Shown in pieces: positions 1 to 9,645 of a DNA stretch of 64,000 bases; position 1 is the stretch's first letter, and each line of letters begins with the position of its first letter. Under the pieces are notes generated by a model. That model was given only the letters and a program-made list of their open reading frames with translations, did not search any database and was not told where the DNA came from. The position numbers and the translations under genes are program-made. Source of the DNA: Rhizobiales bacterium IMCC20636. Its GTDB lineage: Bacteria > Pseudomonadota > Alphaproteobacteria > Rhizobiales > GCA-2746425. Location: the NCBI GenBank assembly GCA_016865015.1, contig CP018226.1, positions 4,603,501 to 4,667,500 of the forward strand, in the 5' to 3' direction.

Positions 1-2
1 CC

Positions 3-1172
3 GATGTTGTTGTTCCAGATTACGTGACCCTGGAAGCCTATCTCGCATCGGGCGGATACCAGGTGCCGGACACTTTGAGAACTGGTGATCTGGAGATTGA
101 TGCGCTGATCTCAACGCTCGATGAAGCCGGGCTGCGCGGGCTTGGCGGCGCAGGTTTCCCAGCCGGTAAGAAATGGGGTTTCGTCAAGGCGCATCCCGGC
201 CCGCGTCTGATGACCATCAATGGCGATGAGGGAGAGCCGGGCACCTTCAAGGACCGCTATCATCTGGAGCGCGATCCACACCGCATGTTTGAAGGGGCAT
301 TGATTGCGGCCCATGCTGTGGAAGCAGAGCGCATCTATCTGTATATGCGCGATGAATATCCGGCTGTGCTGGAAATTCTGCGCACCGAAATTGCCGCTCT
401 GGAAGCGGCCAAGATCGTCGAGCCGGGGTTCATTGAACTGCGCCGCGGTGCTGGCGCTTACATTTGCGGCGAAGAAAGCGCAATGATTGAATCCATCGAA
501 GGCAAACGCGGGCTGCCGCGCCATCGTCCGCCCTATATTGCCGAGGTTGGGCTGTTTGGCCGACCCACACTCAATCACAATGTAGAAACGCTATGGTGGA
601 TCCGCGATATCGTTGAAAACGGACCGCAATGGTTTGCCGATCTGGGCAAGCCGGAAAACCCCGGCCTGCGCTCATGGTCCGTGTCCGGACGCGTCGCCAA
701 GCCGGGCGTCAAACTTGCCCCCGCTGGCATCACGGTGCGCGAACTGATTGATGAGCATTGTGGCGGCATGGCAGAGGGGCACAGTTTCAAAGCCTATTTG
801 CCCGGTGGCGCGTCCGGCGGCATTCTGCCTGCATCAATGGATGATATTCCACTGGATTTTGGCGATGATCTGTTCCGCCACGGAGCCTTTGTCGGGTCCC
901 ATGCGGTGGTCATCCTGTCCCACAAGGACAGCGTCAAGGATGCGGTGATCAATCTGATTGATTTCTTCGCCCATGAAAGCTGCGGCCAATGTACGCCTTG
1001 CCGTGGTGGCACGGAAAAACTGGCAAAATTGCTGCGCGCCAAAGGCAAGCTGGATGAGGAAGCCATTCGGGATCTGGAAACGGTGATGCGCGATGCATCG
1101 ATCTGCGGGCTGGGTCAGGCGGCACCCAATCCGGTCAACCATCTTCTGACCCATTTCAGGGATGATCTGTGA
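3..1172 (+). CDS. fdsB: NAD-dependent formate dehydrogenase, beta (NuoF-like) subunit, 5' truncated
   Basis: This is the flavin and NADH-binding subunit of a soluble formate dehydrogenase, related to NuoF of complex I. The reading frame is open to the window edge, so the N-terminus is missing; family members carry an N-terminal thioredoxin-like region before this part. Visible motifs are the glycine-rich stretch GLGGAGFPAGKKW for NADH/FMN, GDEGEPGTFKDR, GAGAYICGEESAMI, and a C-terminal iron-sulphur motif CGQCTPC with a later Cys in ASICGLG, as in the NuoF 4Fe-4S site. The stop overlaps the start of the next gene by one base (TGATG), indicating translational coupling with the catalytic subunit. 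The in-frame GTG at 24 is internal to the protein and is not a real start. Confidence 0.88.
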   Translation, partial: DVVVPDYVTLEAYLASGGYQVPDTLRTGDLEIDALISTLDEAGLRGLGGAGFPAGKKWGFVKAHPGPRLMTINGDEGEPGTFKDRYHLERDPHRMFEGALIAAHAVEAERIYLYMRDEYPAVLEILRTEIAALEAAKIVEPGFIELRRGAGAYICGEESAMIESIEGKRGLPRHRPPYIAEVGLFGRPTLNHNVETLWWIRDIVENGPQWFADLGKPENPGLRSWSVSGRVAKPGVKLAPAGITVRELIDEHCGGMAEGHSFKAYLPGGASGGILPASMDDIPLDFGDDLFRHGAFVGSHAVVILSHKDSVKDAVINLIDFFAHESCGQCTPCRGGTEKLAKLLRAKGKLDEEAIRDLETVMRDASICGLGQAAPNPVNHLLTHFRDDL

Positions 1173-3958
1173 TGTCTGACACAATCAAATTCAGCCTCGA
1201 TGGCAAACAGGTCCGCGCCGAAACAGGCGAGACGATCTGGCAGATTGCCAAGCGCGAAGGCGTCGATATTCCGCATTTGTGTTATCTGGACAAGCCGGGC
1301 TACCGCGCTGATGGCAATTGCCGCGCCTGCATGGTGGAAATCGATGGCGAGCGCACACTGGCCGCCTCCTGTATCCGCAAACCGACCGAAGGCATGGTGG
1401 TCAGCACAACATCGCAGCGCGCAGAAAAAAGCCGCGCCATGGTGTTTGAACTGCTGGCCGCCGATATGCCTGCACGCGAGCAAGCGCCGGACAATCAAAG
1501 TGCATTCTGGAACTGGGCCGATAACTTTGGCATTTCCGGCTCGGAGCGGTTGCCGGGCAAATTTGACGACAACGCTGATACCAATGACATCAGCAACCCC
1601 GCCATAGCGGTGAATCTGGATGCCTGTATTGCCTGCGGATTGTGCGTGCGCGCCTGCCGCGAAGTGCAGGTCAATGATGTGATCGGCATGGCCGGACGCG
1701 GCTCGCACTCGGTTCCGGTGTTCGACATTCATGACCCGATGGGCCTGTCGACCTGCGTCACCTGTGGCGAATGCGTGCAGGCCTGCCCGACAGGTGCGCT
1801 GTTTGAAAAGTCACTGATGGACACAAATGGCAAAAAACGGGTGATTGCCGAGTTCGACAAAACCGTCGACAGTGTGTGCCCGTTCTGTGGTGTTGGCTGT
1901 CAGACCACAGTGAATGTCAAAGACAACAAGATCGTGCAGGTGGATGGCCGTAATGGTCCCGCCAATGAAAACCGGCTTTGTGTCAAAGGCCGGTTCGGCT
2001 TTGATTATGTGATGAGCGCAGAGCGCCTGACCAAGCCGCTGATCCGCCGCGATGATGCGCCGAAGCGCGGCGACATCGACATGCGCTTCATGAAAATATC
2101 AGACATCTTCAGAGAAGCGACATGGGAAGAAGCCATGGCCAGATCCGCTGAAGGGTTGATGGCGATTGAACGCGCCCATGGCGGCGATGCCCTGTCGGGG
2201 TTTGGCTCTGCCAAGGGGTCCAATGAGGAGGCCTATCTGTTCCAGAAACTGGTTCGCCAGGGGTTTGGAACGAACAATGTCGATCATTGCACACGGCTGT
2301 GCCATGCGTCCTCTGTTGCCGCGCTGATGGAGGGTGTTTCCTCCGGAGCTGTGTCCGCCCCCTTTACCGATGCGATGGTTGCAGACTGCATTATTGTGAT
2401 TGGCGCGCGGCCGACCACGAACCATCCTGTCGCTGCCACCTATTTCAAGCAGGCGGCCAAGAAGGGCGCAAAGCTTGTGGTCATCGATCCACGCCAGCAG
2501 GATCTGATGCGCTTTGCCGAACATTCCTTGCAGTTCAAGCCCGGCACGGATGTGGCCATGCTGAACGCATTGCTTCATGTGATGATCGAAGAGGAATTGT
2601 ACGACCAGCAATATATTCAGGCCAATGTCAGCGGTTTCAATGCGCTGAAAGACAAGGTCCGGGATTTCGCGCCAGAGGCGATGGCAGAAGTTTGCGGCAT
2701 TGCGGCTGAAACGCTGCGTGCTGTGGCGCGGCTTTACGCGACATCCAACCGATCTCTCATCTTCTGGGGCATGGGCATCTCACAGCACACCCACGGCACG
2801 GACAATGCACGTTGCCTGATTGCCATGGCATTGATCACCGGCCAGATCGGCCGTGAAGGCACAGGTCTGCATCCGTTGCGCGGCCAGAACAATGTTCAGG
2901 GGGCGTCCGATGCCGGGCTCATTCCAATGTTTCTGCCGGACTATCAAAGCGTTGAAAACGCCACCATCCGCGAACAGTTCGAAGATGTCTGGGGCCGCAC
3001 GATTGACCAGAAGCGTGGGCTGACTGTGGTGGAAATCATGGATGCGGTTCACGATGATAAAATTCACGGCATGTATATCATGGGCGAAAATCCGGCCATG
3101 TCCGACCCGGATCAGCATCATGCGCGGGCAGCCCTTGCAAAACTGAAACATCTTGTGGTGCAGGACATTTTTCTGACCGAAACCGCCTGGCATGCAGATG
3201 TGGTCTTGCCAGCGTCCGCCCATGCGGAAAAGCTCGGCACCTTCACCAACACAAACCGTCAGGTCCAGCTGGGCCGACCAGCGCTGGATCCGCCCGGCGA
3301 TGCGCGTCAGGACTGGAAGATCATTGTCGAGCTTGCCGAGCGCATGGGGCTTGACTGGCATTATGAGGACGTCAGCGATGTCTACACTGAAATGATGCGC
3401 GTGATGCCGTCGCTGCAGAACATTCCCTGGTCCCGCCTCGTCAAGGAAGACAGTGTGACCTATCCGGCGGACAGCGAAGACGAGCCCGGCAATGCGGTGA
3501 TTTTTGTGAACGGTTTTCCAACCGAAGATGGCCGCGGCAAGCTGGTTCCGGCCGACCTGCTGGCCCCGGACGAAGTGCCGGACGCAGATTTCCCGCTGGT
3601 GCTGACAACCGGACGATTGCTGGAGCATTGGCATACCGGTGCCATGACGCGGCGTGCCAGCGTGCTGGACGCCATTGAGCCGGAAGGTATTGCGGCGATG
3701 AACCCGCGTGAGATTGACCGGCTCAGGCTTGAGGTTGGTGAGATGGTGACCGTGGAAACACGGCGGGGGACCGTCTCGGCGGTGTTACGCGCGGATCGTG
3801 AAGTGGCCGATGGCATGATCTTCATGCCGTTCTGCTTCAATGAAAGCCCGGCCAACGTGCTGACCAATCCAAAACTTGATCCATTCGGAAAGATTCCCGA
3901 ATTCAAGTTCTGTGCAGCCAGAATAGACCGGAAAAACTCGCTGGAAGCAGCGGAGTAA
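1172..3958 (+). CDS. fdsA: NAD-dependent formate dehydrogenase, alpha subunit (molybdopterin)
   Basis: This is the catalytic subunit that oxidises formate to CO2 at a molybdenum or tungsten bis-MGD centre. From the N-terminus I see a 2Fe-2S ferredoxin domain (Cys motif CRACMVEIDG plus flanking cysteines), two 4Fe-4S motifs (CIACGLCVRAC and CVTCGECVQACP), then VCPFCGVGCQ for the proximal cluster and the molybdopterin oxidoreductase domains. The metal ligand is a cysteine (DHCTRLCHASS), not selenocysteine. At 928 residues it has the usual length for FdsA-type subunits. I chose ATG 1172, which overlaps the fdsB stop, over the GTG three bases upstream. No fdsC or fdsD chaperone-type gene follows; fhs comes next after 60 bp. 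Confidence 0.92.
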   Translation: MSDTIKFSLDGKQVRAETGETIWQIAKREGVDIPHLCYLDKPGYRADGNCRACMVEIDGERTLAASCIRKPTEGMVVSTTSQRAEKSRAMVFELLAADMPAREQAPDNQSAFWNWADNFGISGSERLPGKFDDNADTNDISNPAIAVNLDACIACGLCVRACREVQVNDVIGMAGRGSHSVPVFDIHDPMGLSTCVTCGECVQACPTGALFEKSLMDTNGKKRVIAEFDKTVDSVCPFCGVGCQTTVNVKDNKIVQVDGRNGPANENRLCVKGRFGFDYVMSAERLTKPLIRRDDAPKRGDIDMRFMKISDIFREATWEEAMARSAEGLMAIERAHGGDALSGFGSAKGSNEEAYLFQKLVRQGFGTNNVDHCTRLCHASSVAALMEGVSSGAVSAPFTDAMVADCIIVIGARPTTNHPVAATYFKQAAKKGAKLVVIDPRQQDLMRFAEHSLQFKPGTDVAMLNALLHVMIEEELYDQQYIQANVSGFNALKDKVRDFAPEAMAEVCGIAAETLRAVARLYATSNRSLIFWGMGISQHTHGTDNARCLIAMALITGQIGREGTGLHPLRGQNNVQGASDAGLIPMFLPDYQSVENATIREQFEDVWGRTIDQKRGLTVVEIMDAVHDDKIHGMYIMGENPAMSDPDQHHARAALAKLKHLVVQDIFLTETAWHADVVLPASAHAEKLGTFTNTNRQVQLGRPALDPPGDARQDWKIIVELAERMGLDWHYEDVSDVYTEMMRVMPSLQNIPWSRLVKEDSVTYPADSEDEPGNAVIFVNGFPTEDGRGKLVPADLLAPDEVPDADFPLVLTTGRLLEHWHTGAMTRRASVLDAIEPEGIAAMNPREIDRLRLEVGEMVTVETRRGTVSAVLRADREVADGMIFMPFCFNESPANVLTNPKLDPFGKIPEFKFCAARIDRKNSLEAAE

Positions 3959-3972
3959 GACACAAAAAAGCA

Positions 3973-3987
3973 TGAGGTAAAACCTCA
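3973..3987. promoter_or_regulatory. Short palindrome in the fhs leader
   Basis: TGAGGT-AAA-ACCTCA is a perfect 6-bp inverted repeat with a 3-base loop. Allowing one bulge, the stem extends outward to GCAT/ATGC. It lies about 30 bases before the fhs start. It could be a small leader hairpin or an operator. No poly-T follows, so it is not a clear terminator for fdsA. Confidence 0.35.
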
Positions 3988-4018
3988 ATGCATCAATGAT
4001 TTTTGGGGGGACCAAAAT

Positions 4019-5695
4019 ATGGAATTCAAGACAGACATCGAAATTGCCCGTGCAGCGAATAAACGACCGATACAGGAAATCGGCGAAAAGCTCGGGATTC
4101 CATCCGATCATCTGGTTCCCTATGGACATGACAAGGCCAAGGTGAGTGCCGAGTTCATCAAGGCGCAAGCCGACAAGCCTGATGGAAAGCTGATACTGGT
4201 CACAGCGATCAATCCGACTCCTGCCGGAGAAGGCAAGACCACCACCACTGTCGGGTTGGGTGACGGGCTGAACGCAATTGGCAAAAAAGCTGCGATTTGT
4301 ATCCGCGAGGCATCCCTTGGTCCCTGCTTCGGCATGAAGGGCGGCGCTGCCGGTGGCGGCTATGCGCAAGTTGTGCCGATGGAGGATATGAACCTTCATT
4401 TCACCGGCGATTTTCATGCCATTACCTCGGCCCACAATCTGCTGTCTGCGATGATCGACAATCATGTCTACTGGGGCAACGAGTTGGGGATTGATAACAG
4501 GCGCGTTGTCTGGAAACGGGTCGTTGACATGAATGACCGGGCCTTGCGCGATGTTGTGACCTCGCTTGGCGGCGTGCCAAACGGCTTTCCGCGCCAGTCA
4601 GGCTTCGACATCACCGTTGCGTCAGAAGTGATGGCGATCCTGTGCCTGTCGAATGATCTGGAAGATCTGCAGACGCGCCTTGGCAACATCATTGTCGCCT
4701 ATACACGTGACCGTGAGCCGATTACCTGCCGCGATCTGAAAGCAGATGGTGCCATGACTGTGCTGCTCAAAGACGCAATGCAGCCCAATCTGGTGCAGAC
4801 ATTGGAGAACAACCCGGCCTTTGTGCATGGCGGACCCTTTGCCAATATTGCCCATGGCTGCAACTCGGTTGTCGCCACCAAGACTGCCCTCAAGCTTGCC
4901 GATTATGTGGTCACGGAAGCCGGATTTGGCGCCGATCTGGGCGCTGAAAAGTTCATGAACATCAAATGCCGCAAGGCTGGCATTGCGCCTTCAGCGGTTG
5001 TGATTGTTGCCACGATCCGCGCCATGAAGATGAATGGCGGCGTGGCGAAGGCTGATCTGGGCGCTGAGAATGTGGCTGCGGTCAAGGATGGCTGCGCCAA
5101 TCTTGGTCGGCACATCGAAAACATCAAGGGGTTTGGCGTGCCTGCCGTGGTGGCAATCAACCATTTTCATGGCGACACGGATGCCGAGATTGACGCCTGC
5201 AAGGCCTATGTCAAAAGCCTCGGTTCGGAAGCAATCCTGTGCAAACACTGGGCGGAAGGCTCCAAAGGAACTGAAGAGCTGGCAACACGCATTGCCCAGA
5301 TTGCGGATTCCGGCATCGCCCAGTTCCAGACGCTTTATCCTGATGACAAGCCCTTGATGGAAAAGATCGAAACCATCGCCAAGCGCATCTACCGTGCCAA
5401 TGAAGTTCTGGCCGACAAGAAAATCCGCGATCAATTGCGCCTGTGGGAAAGTCAGGGCTTTGGCCATCTGCCGATCTGCATGGCCAAAACGCAATATTCC
5501 TTCTCCACCGACCCCAATCTGCGCGGCGCACCCACCGGTCACTCAGTCCCGGTACGCGAAGTGCGCCTGTCGGCAGGCGCCGGTTTCATTGTCGTGGTCT
5601 GCGGTGAAATCATGACCATGCCCGGCCTGCCCAGAAAGCCCAGCGCCGAAGTCATCATGATGAATGAGGACGGGCTGATCGAAGGCTTGTTCTAG
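4019..5695 (+). CDS. fhs: Formate-tetrahydrofolate ligase
   Basis: The enzyme ligates formate to tetrahydrofolate using ATP, giving 10-formyl-THF in the cytoplasm. The 558-residue length is typical. Family hallmarks are the P-loop-like [18 protein letters not shown], the segment [46 protein letters not shown], and the C-terminal [17 protein letters not shown]-rich ribosome binding site (GGGGGG) sits about 7 bases before ATG 4019. Placed just after formate dehydrogenase, it lets the cell choose between oxidising formate and feeding it into folate C1 metabolism. It ends 9 bases before the convergent gene at 5705. Confidence 0.97.
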   Translation: MEFKTDIEIARAANKRPIQEIGEKLGIPSDHLVPYGHDKAKVSAEFIKAQADKPDGKLILVTAINPTPAGEGKTTTTVGLGDGLNAIGKKAAICIREASLGPCFGMKGGAAGGGYAQVVPMEDMNLHFTGDFHAITSAHNLLSAMIDNHVYWGNELGIDNRRVVWKRVVDMNDRALRDVVTSLGGVPNGFPRQSGFDITVASEVMAILCLSNDLEDLQTRLGNIIVAYTRDREPITCRDLKADGAMTVLLKDAMQPNLVQTLENNPAFVHGGPFANIAHGCNSVVATKTALKLADYVVTEAGFGADLGAEKFMNIKCRKAGIAPSAVVIVATIRAMKMNGGVAKADLGAENVAAVKDGCANLGRHIENIKGFGVPAVVAINHFHGDTDAEIDACKAYVKSLGSEAILCKHWAEGSKGTEELATRIAQIADSGIAQFQTLYPDDKPLMEKIETIAKRIYRANEVLADKKIRDQLRLWESQGFGHLPICMAKTQYSFSTDPNLRGAPTGHSVPVREVRLSAGAGFIVVVCGEIMTMPGLPRKPSAEVIMMNEDGLIEGLF

Positions 5696-5704
5696 GACCT
5701 TAAT

Positions 5705-6733
5705 TCAGGCCTCTGCCAAAGCAACGATCTGGCCGGTGCGGATGCTTTCGTCGGCGGCTAGGCAGATGCGGAGGGATTGGAGGGCGTCGTGCATGTGGCG
5801 GGTCAGATCGGTGTCGTTGCGAATGGCGTCGATGATCCAGGCCTGTTCGGCGTCGCACAATTCCTGATGGCCCGGTTCATCGGGCAGATCGATCATCTGG
5901 TCACCCTCTTTCGCGCGGTGGACCAGCAGCCCGCCAACCTTGGTGTGGCCGCCGACATCATCTGACGCGCCCATGTCCGCATCGGTGATAGAGACGGAGC
6001 CGTTGGGGCTGACGACATCTTTGACGAAATAGGCCGTCTCCGACATCATCGGACCCCAGCCCGCTTCATACCAGCCGACCGAACCATCGTCGAAGATGAC
6101 CTGAAGCTGGCCGTAATTATACATCTCAGGCGCAATCTCATCGGACAGGCGCACGCCCATGCCATGCACCCGAAGGGGGGTGGCGTCGGTGATCTGGCAC
6201 ATCACATCAACATAATGCACGCCACAATCAACCAGCGGTGAGGTTGATTTCATCAGCGCTTTGTGGGTTTCCCAAGTTGGCCCGTCGGATTGCTGGTTGA
6301 GGTTCAGCCGAAACACAAAAGGACCGCCCAGATCACGGGCTTCCACAATCAACCGCTGCCAGCTTGGATGGTGGCGCAAAATGTAGCCAATACCGAGCTT
6401 GCGCTTCTCCCGCTGTGCGACCTCGATCACACGCTTTGCATCAGCTGCATTGCCGGCTAAAGGCTTTTCAACAAAGACGTGAGCGCCCGCCTCCATCGCA
6501 GCAACCGCATAGTCGGCATGGGTTTCGGTGTAGGTGGCAATGACGACCAGATCCGGGGTCGTCTCCTTCAGGGCCGTTTCAAAGTGATCGAAGAACGGAT
6601 AATCTGCCAGTTCCTGCGGCAGATCGACCCTGGAGCGGTTCACCAGCCCGACAATGGTGGTGTCCGGATGGGCATGATGCGCCAGCGCATGGCTCTGCCC
6701 CATATTGCCCAGACCTGCGATCAATACTTTCAT
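5705..6733 (-). CDS. Gfo/Idh/MocA-family oxidoreductase
   Basis: This is a predicted NAD(P)-dependent sugar or cyclitol dehydrogenase. The Rossmann motif is at the very N-terminus (VLIAGLGNMGQSHA) and the family signature EKPLAGNAADAKR follows at about residue 100. I start it at the internal ATG 6733 because AGGAG lies 7 bases upstream and because the longer reading would add 23 unrelated residues before the Rossmann strand. The result is 342 residues, normal for the family. The substrate is not evident. It is divergent from the GntR regulator at 6956 across a 222-bp shared promoter region, which makes control by that regulator plausible. Confidence 0.82.
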   Translation of the reverse strand: MKVLIAGLGNMGQSHALAHHAHPDTTIVGLVNRSRVDLPQELADYPFFDHFETALKETTPDLVVIATYTETHADYAVAAMEAGAHVFVEKPLAGNAADAKRVIEVAQREKRKLGIGYILRHHPSWQRLIVEARDLGGPFVFRLNLNQQSDGPTWETHKALMKSTSPLVDCGVHYVDVMCQITDATPLRVHGMGVRLSDEIAPEMYNYGQLQVIFDDGSVGWYEAGWGPMMSETAYFVKDVVSPNGSVSITDADMGASDDVGGHTKVGGLLVHRAKEGDQMIDLPDEPGHQELCDAEQAWIIDAIRNDTDLTRHMHDALQSLRICLAADESIRTGQIVALAEA

Positions 6734-6955
6734 GTGATGGCTCCTGATGTGACACTGCGGATCAAACCCCGCTAGCGGGTGATCTTGTGGTTTGCCCAAC
6801 AAAACCCAACCAATACCTTTTGTCTACCAATTTTTGAATGAAGGTGATAGCGGCCCCATTCTTGAAGTTCATCGCTTAATTGGATTTGTTTTGGTCTGAT
6901 AAATGATATATAGGTATGGTTTGGGCATTCAACCCGACGACAGGGAGACCACTGC

Positions 6956-7720
6956 ATGCATGTTGCCGAATTTCTCGACCCTGAGGTCTGGTTCCGGTCC
7001 GATGCCGGTCCACGATATGTGCAGCTTCGGCAGCGCTTGAGCGATGGCGTGTCGCAAGGCATTTTGTTGCCGGGCAGCCCCTTGCCGCCCGAGCGGGAAA
7101 TCGCCTCGATCACGGACTTTTCTCGGGTTACCGTACGCAAGGCCATCCAGTCTCTCGCCGACGAAGGCACCATCGTGCAAAAGCGCGGATCCGGCTCTTT
7201 CATCGCCTCAAAGCCGGAGCGCATAGAGCAAAAGCTTTCCCGGCTAACATCTTTTTCCGAAGACATGGCCCGGCGCGGAAAAACATCCGCGTCACGCTGG
7301 CTCGAGCGCGGGATATTCATGCCGTCACCTGCAGAGATGACCTCGCTCGGTCTGTCGTCTGAGGATTCTGTTGCGCGGATCGTGCGCCTGCGTCTTGCGG
7401 ACAACCAGCCCATGGCAATCGAATGCGCCTCACTGCCAACCGATATTCTGCCCAATCCGCTGGCTGTTGAAACATCGCTGTATGAAGTTCTCGCCAAAAG
7501 TGGCCATCGCCCTATCTGGGCGCTGCAGTCGATCTCGGCAGTCAATATTATAGAGAAGGACGCTGAGCTTCTTGCCGTTTCTTCAGGCGATGCCGCGCTG
7601 CGAATTGAACGCACGTCTTATCTGGAAAGTGGCCGGGTCGCTGAATTTACGCAGACGCTGTACCGGGGCGATGCCTATAATTTTGTTGCTGAACTCCGGC
7701 TTTCAAGGGAACAGATATGA
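6956..7720 (+). CDS. GntR-family transcriptional regulator (HutC/UTRA type)
   Basis: The protein has an N-terminal winged helix of the GntR class (ERE at about residue 44, then FSRVTVRKAIQSLADEG and QKRGSGSF), followed by a UTRA-type ligand domain of about 160 residues ending in the typical AEFTQTLYRGDAYNF motif. Its 254 residues fit the HutC subfamily, whose members often sense phosphorylated sugars such as glucosamine-6-phosphate. The start ATG follows CAGGGAGACC. It overlaps the next gene by four bases (ATGA), so regulator and isomerase-domain protein are co-translated. A NagR-like role is inferred from this pairing. Confidence 0.88.
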   Translation: MHVAEFLDPEVWFRSDAGPRYVQLRQRLSDGVSQGILLPGSPLPPEREIASITDFSRVTVRKAIQSLADEGTIVQKRGSGSFIASKPERIEQKLSRLTSFSEDMARRGKTSASRWLERGIFMPSPAEMTSLGLSSEDSVARIVRLRLADNQPMAIECASLPTDILPNPLAVETSLYEVLAKSGHRPIWALQSISAVNIIEKDAELLAVSSGDAALRIERTSYLESGRVAEFTQTLYRGDAYNFVAELRLSREQI

Positions 7721-8745
7721 CCGCCGATACTCATATGCGCCGGGAAATCCTCGAAATTCCTGCGGTGATCGAAACACTTTTGACCAAGGGCCAATCTGGC
7801 ATCACGGCGGCGGCCGCCGCCTTGGCCGCACGTGATCCGGCTTTCATGATCTCGGTCGCGCGCGGTTCATCCGATCATGCTGCGACCTATTTCAAATATG
7901 CCAGCGAATTGATGGCCGGCATTCCTGTGGCCTCGGTCGGCCCGTCCATCGCGTCGATTTATGACAGACCCCTGAAGCTGCGCGGCAGCGCCTGCATTGC
8001 CGTGTCACAATCGGGCAAGAGCCCCGATATCATCCGCATGGCCGATATGGCACGCCAGCAAGGCGCTTTGAGCATTGCCCTGACCAACCATCCGGACAGC
8101 GATCTGGCGCGGGCTAGTTCCCACACGCTCAACCTCCATGCCGGGGCGGAACTCAGCGTTGCTGCGACGAAAACCTTCGTGACATCGCTGGTCACAGCTA
8201 TCTGGCTGCTGGCTGAATGGCAGAAGGACGCTGACCTGCTTGCCGCGATCCGGCAGCTTCCGGAAGATCTTGAGAAAGCTGCCGCCGCAGACTGGAGCGC
8301 GCTGGGGGCGCAAATCACCTCGCACCCATCACTGTTTTGCCTCGGTCGTGGCCCCAGCCTTGCCATATCCAATGAAGCGGCGCTGAAATTCAAGGAAACC
8401 TGTCAGCTTCATGCAGAATCCTACTCCTCTGCGGAAGTGCTTCACGGGCCGGTGTCGATTGTCGACAGGGATTTTCCGGTGCTGGCTTTTTGCGCTTCGG
8501 ACGAGGCCGAGCAAACGCTTGTCGATGTGGCCGATGAAATTGCGGGCAAGGGGGCAATGGTGTTTGCAACGTCCAGCAAGGCCAAGCGCGCGACACAGCT
8601 TCCATGTGTCCGCACACGCCATCCGCTGACCGATCCGATCTCGCTGATTGTCTCGTTCTATGCTCTGGTCGAGGCAGTCGCCCGCGCCCGTGGCATCAAT
8701 CCGGACGAGCCGCGCCATCTGAAAAAGGTTACGGAAACGGTTTGA
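7717..8745 (+). CDS. Double-SIS-domain sugar isomerase / amino-sugar-phosphate deaminase-like protein
   Basis: Two tandem SIS domains fill the 342 residues, as in the isomerase half of GlmS but without the glutaminase half. Visible motifs are SVARGSSDHAATYF and VSQSGKSPDII in the first domain, GAELSVAATKTFV, then LGRGPSLAISNEAALKFKE and HAESYSSAEVLHGP in the second, and the typical end PRHLKKVTETV. This architecture is that of NagB-II type glucosamine-6-phosphate deaminases and AgaS-like enzymes. With a GntR regulator directly coupled upstream, amino-sugar-phosphate deamination or isomerisation is the best guess. The exact sugar is unknown. Confidence 0.85.
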   Translation: MTADTHMRREILEIPAVIETLLTKGQSGITAAAAALAARDPAFMISVARGSSDHAATYFKYASELMAGIPVASVGPSIASIYDRPLKLRGSACIAVSQSGKSPDIIRMADMARQQGALSIALTNHPDSDLARASSHTLNLHAGAELSVAATKTFVTSLVTAIWLLAEWQKDADLLAAIRQLPEDLEKAAAADWSALGAQITSHPSLFCLGRGPSLAISNEAALKFKETCQLHAESYSSAEVLHGPVSIVDRDFPVLAFCASDEAEQTLVDVADEIAGKGAMVFATSSKAKRATQLPCVRTRHPLTDPISLIVSFYALVEAVARARGINPDEPRHLKKVTETV

Positions 8746-8847
8746 GTAGCCTCATTCCGCGTCTTGCGTAACACGCCCCACCTTGTCGGATGGGCCAAAT
8801 TGGTTCATCTAGGCTTTCAATATACAAATCATGCGCCAGGAGCCTTT

Positions 8848-9642
8848 ATGAAACTGTCCACCAGGTTGGAATTCGCCACAGACCTTGCAATCAGGGCCGG
8901 GAAATTTGCCCACGATACATTCAAGGTGCTTGATACGCTGACGATTGAGAGCAAAGGCCATCACGACCTCGTTTCGGAGGCGGACCGGGACACTGAAACC
9001 CTGATACGCGATGCCATCAATGCAGCTTATCCTGATGACGGGATTGTCGGCGAAGAGCATGGCCGCAAATATGGCACCAGCGGCTTTGACTGGATCATCG
9101 ACCCGATTGACGGCACAGCAAATTATCTGAGCGGAATCCCGCATTGGTGCGTGGTCATTGCTTGCGCCCATGAAGGATTACCGGTTGTTGGCGTCATCCG
9201 TGATCCGAACACCGAGGAAACCTTCACCGCATCCAAGGGCCATGGGGCACAGGTTAACGGCAAGGTGATGCATATTGCCGATGGCACCACACTGTCAGAC
9301 GGCTCCATCGCAACAGGCGCTTCCGGCCGTTCCGACCGGGAACAGGCCGCCGCGCTGGTACGCGAAATTCTGATCAATGACGGCATGTATTTCCGCTCGG
9401 CTTCCGGCGCGCTGATGCTGGCCTATGTCGCATCAGGCCGTCTGCTTGGTTATGTCGAAGATCACATGAATTCATGGGATTGCTTTGCAGCCCTCCTGAT
9501 GATCACCGAAGCCGGCGGTCGGCATCAGACGCTTGATCCGGACAAATCGCTTGAAAACGGCACCATGCTGGTTGCCGGTAACACCGACATCTATCCCATA
9601 CTGGCATCCATCGCAGAGCGTGCCTTCAAACCGAAGGCATGA
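8848..9642 (+). CDS. Inositol-monophosphatase-family phosphatase
   Basis: This is a Mg-dependent phosphatase of the IMPase/FBPase-like superfamily. The metal-binding motifs are present in order: GEEHGRKYG near residue 70, WIIDPIDGTANYLSG near 85-100, and WDCFAALLMITEAGG near 213. The length is 264 residues from ATG 8848, which has AGGAG 7 bases upstream; a longer frame from 8764 lacks a ribosome site and family similarity. It lies 102 bases after the SIS gene and could dephosphorylate inositol phosphate, histidinol phosphate or a sugar phosphate from the neighbouring pathway. Its stop codon is 3 bases from a 278-bp repeat element. Confidence 0.88.
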   Translation: MKLSTRLEFATDLAIRAGKFAHDTFKVLDTLTIESKGHHDLVSEADRDTETLIRDAINAAYPDDGIVGEEHGRKYGTSGFDWIIDPIDGTANYLSGIPHWCVVIACAHEGLPVVGVIRDPNTEETFTASKGHGAQVNGKVMHIADGTTLSDGSIATGASGRSDREQAAALVREILINDGMYFRSASGALMLAYVASGRLLGYVEDHMNSWDCFAALLMITEAGGRHQTLDPDKSLENGTMLVAGNTDIYPILASIAERAFKPKA

Positions 9643-9645
9643 ACC

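Noticed and set aside
1300..3963. Long antisense frames across fdsA and other high-G+C genes
   Set aside because: They follow from codon bias on the opposite strand; none has a ribosome site or recognisable motif, and each lies wholly over a well-supported gene.
6734..6955. Separated inverted match CCAATACC...GGTATGG in the region between the dehydrogenase and GntR genes
   Set aside because: The arms are about 100 bases apart and short; without a known GntR consensus here this cannot be called an operator.
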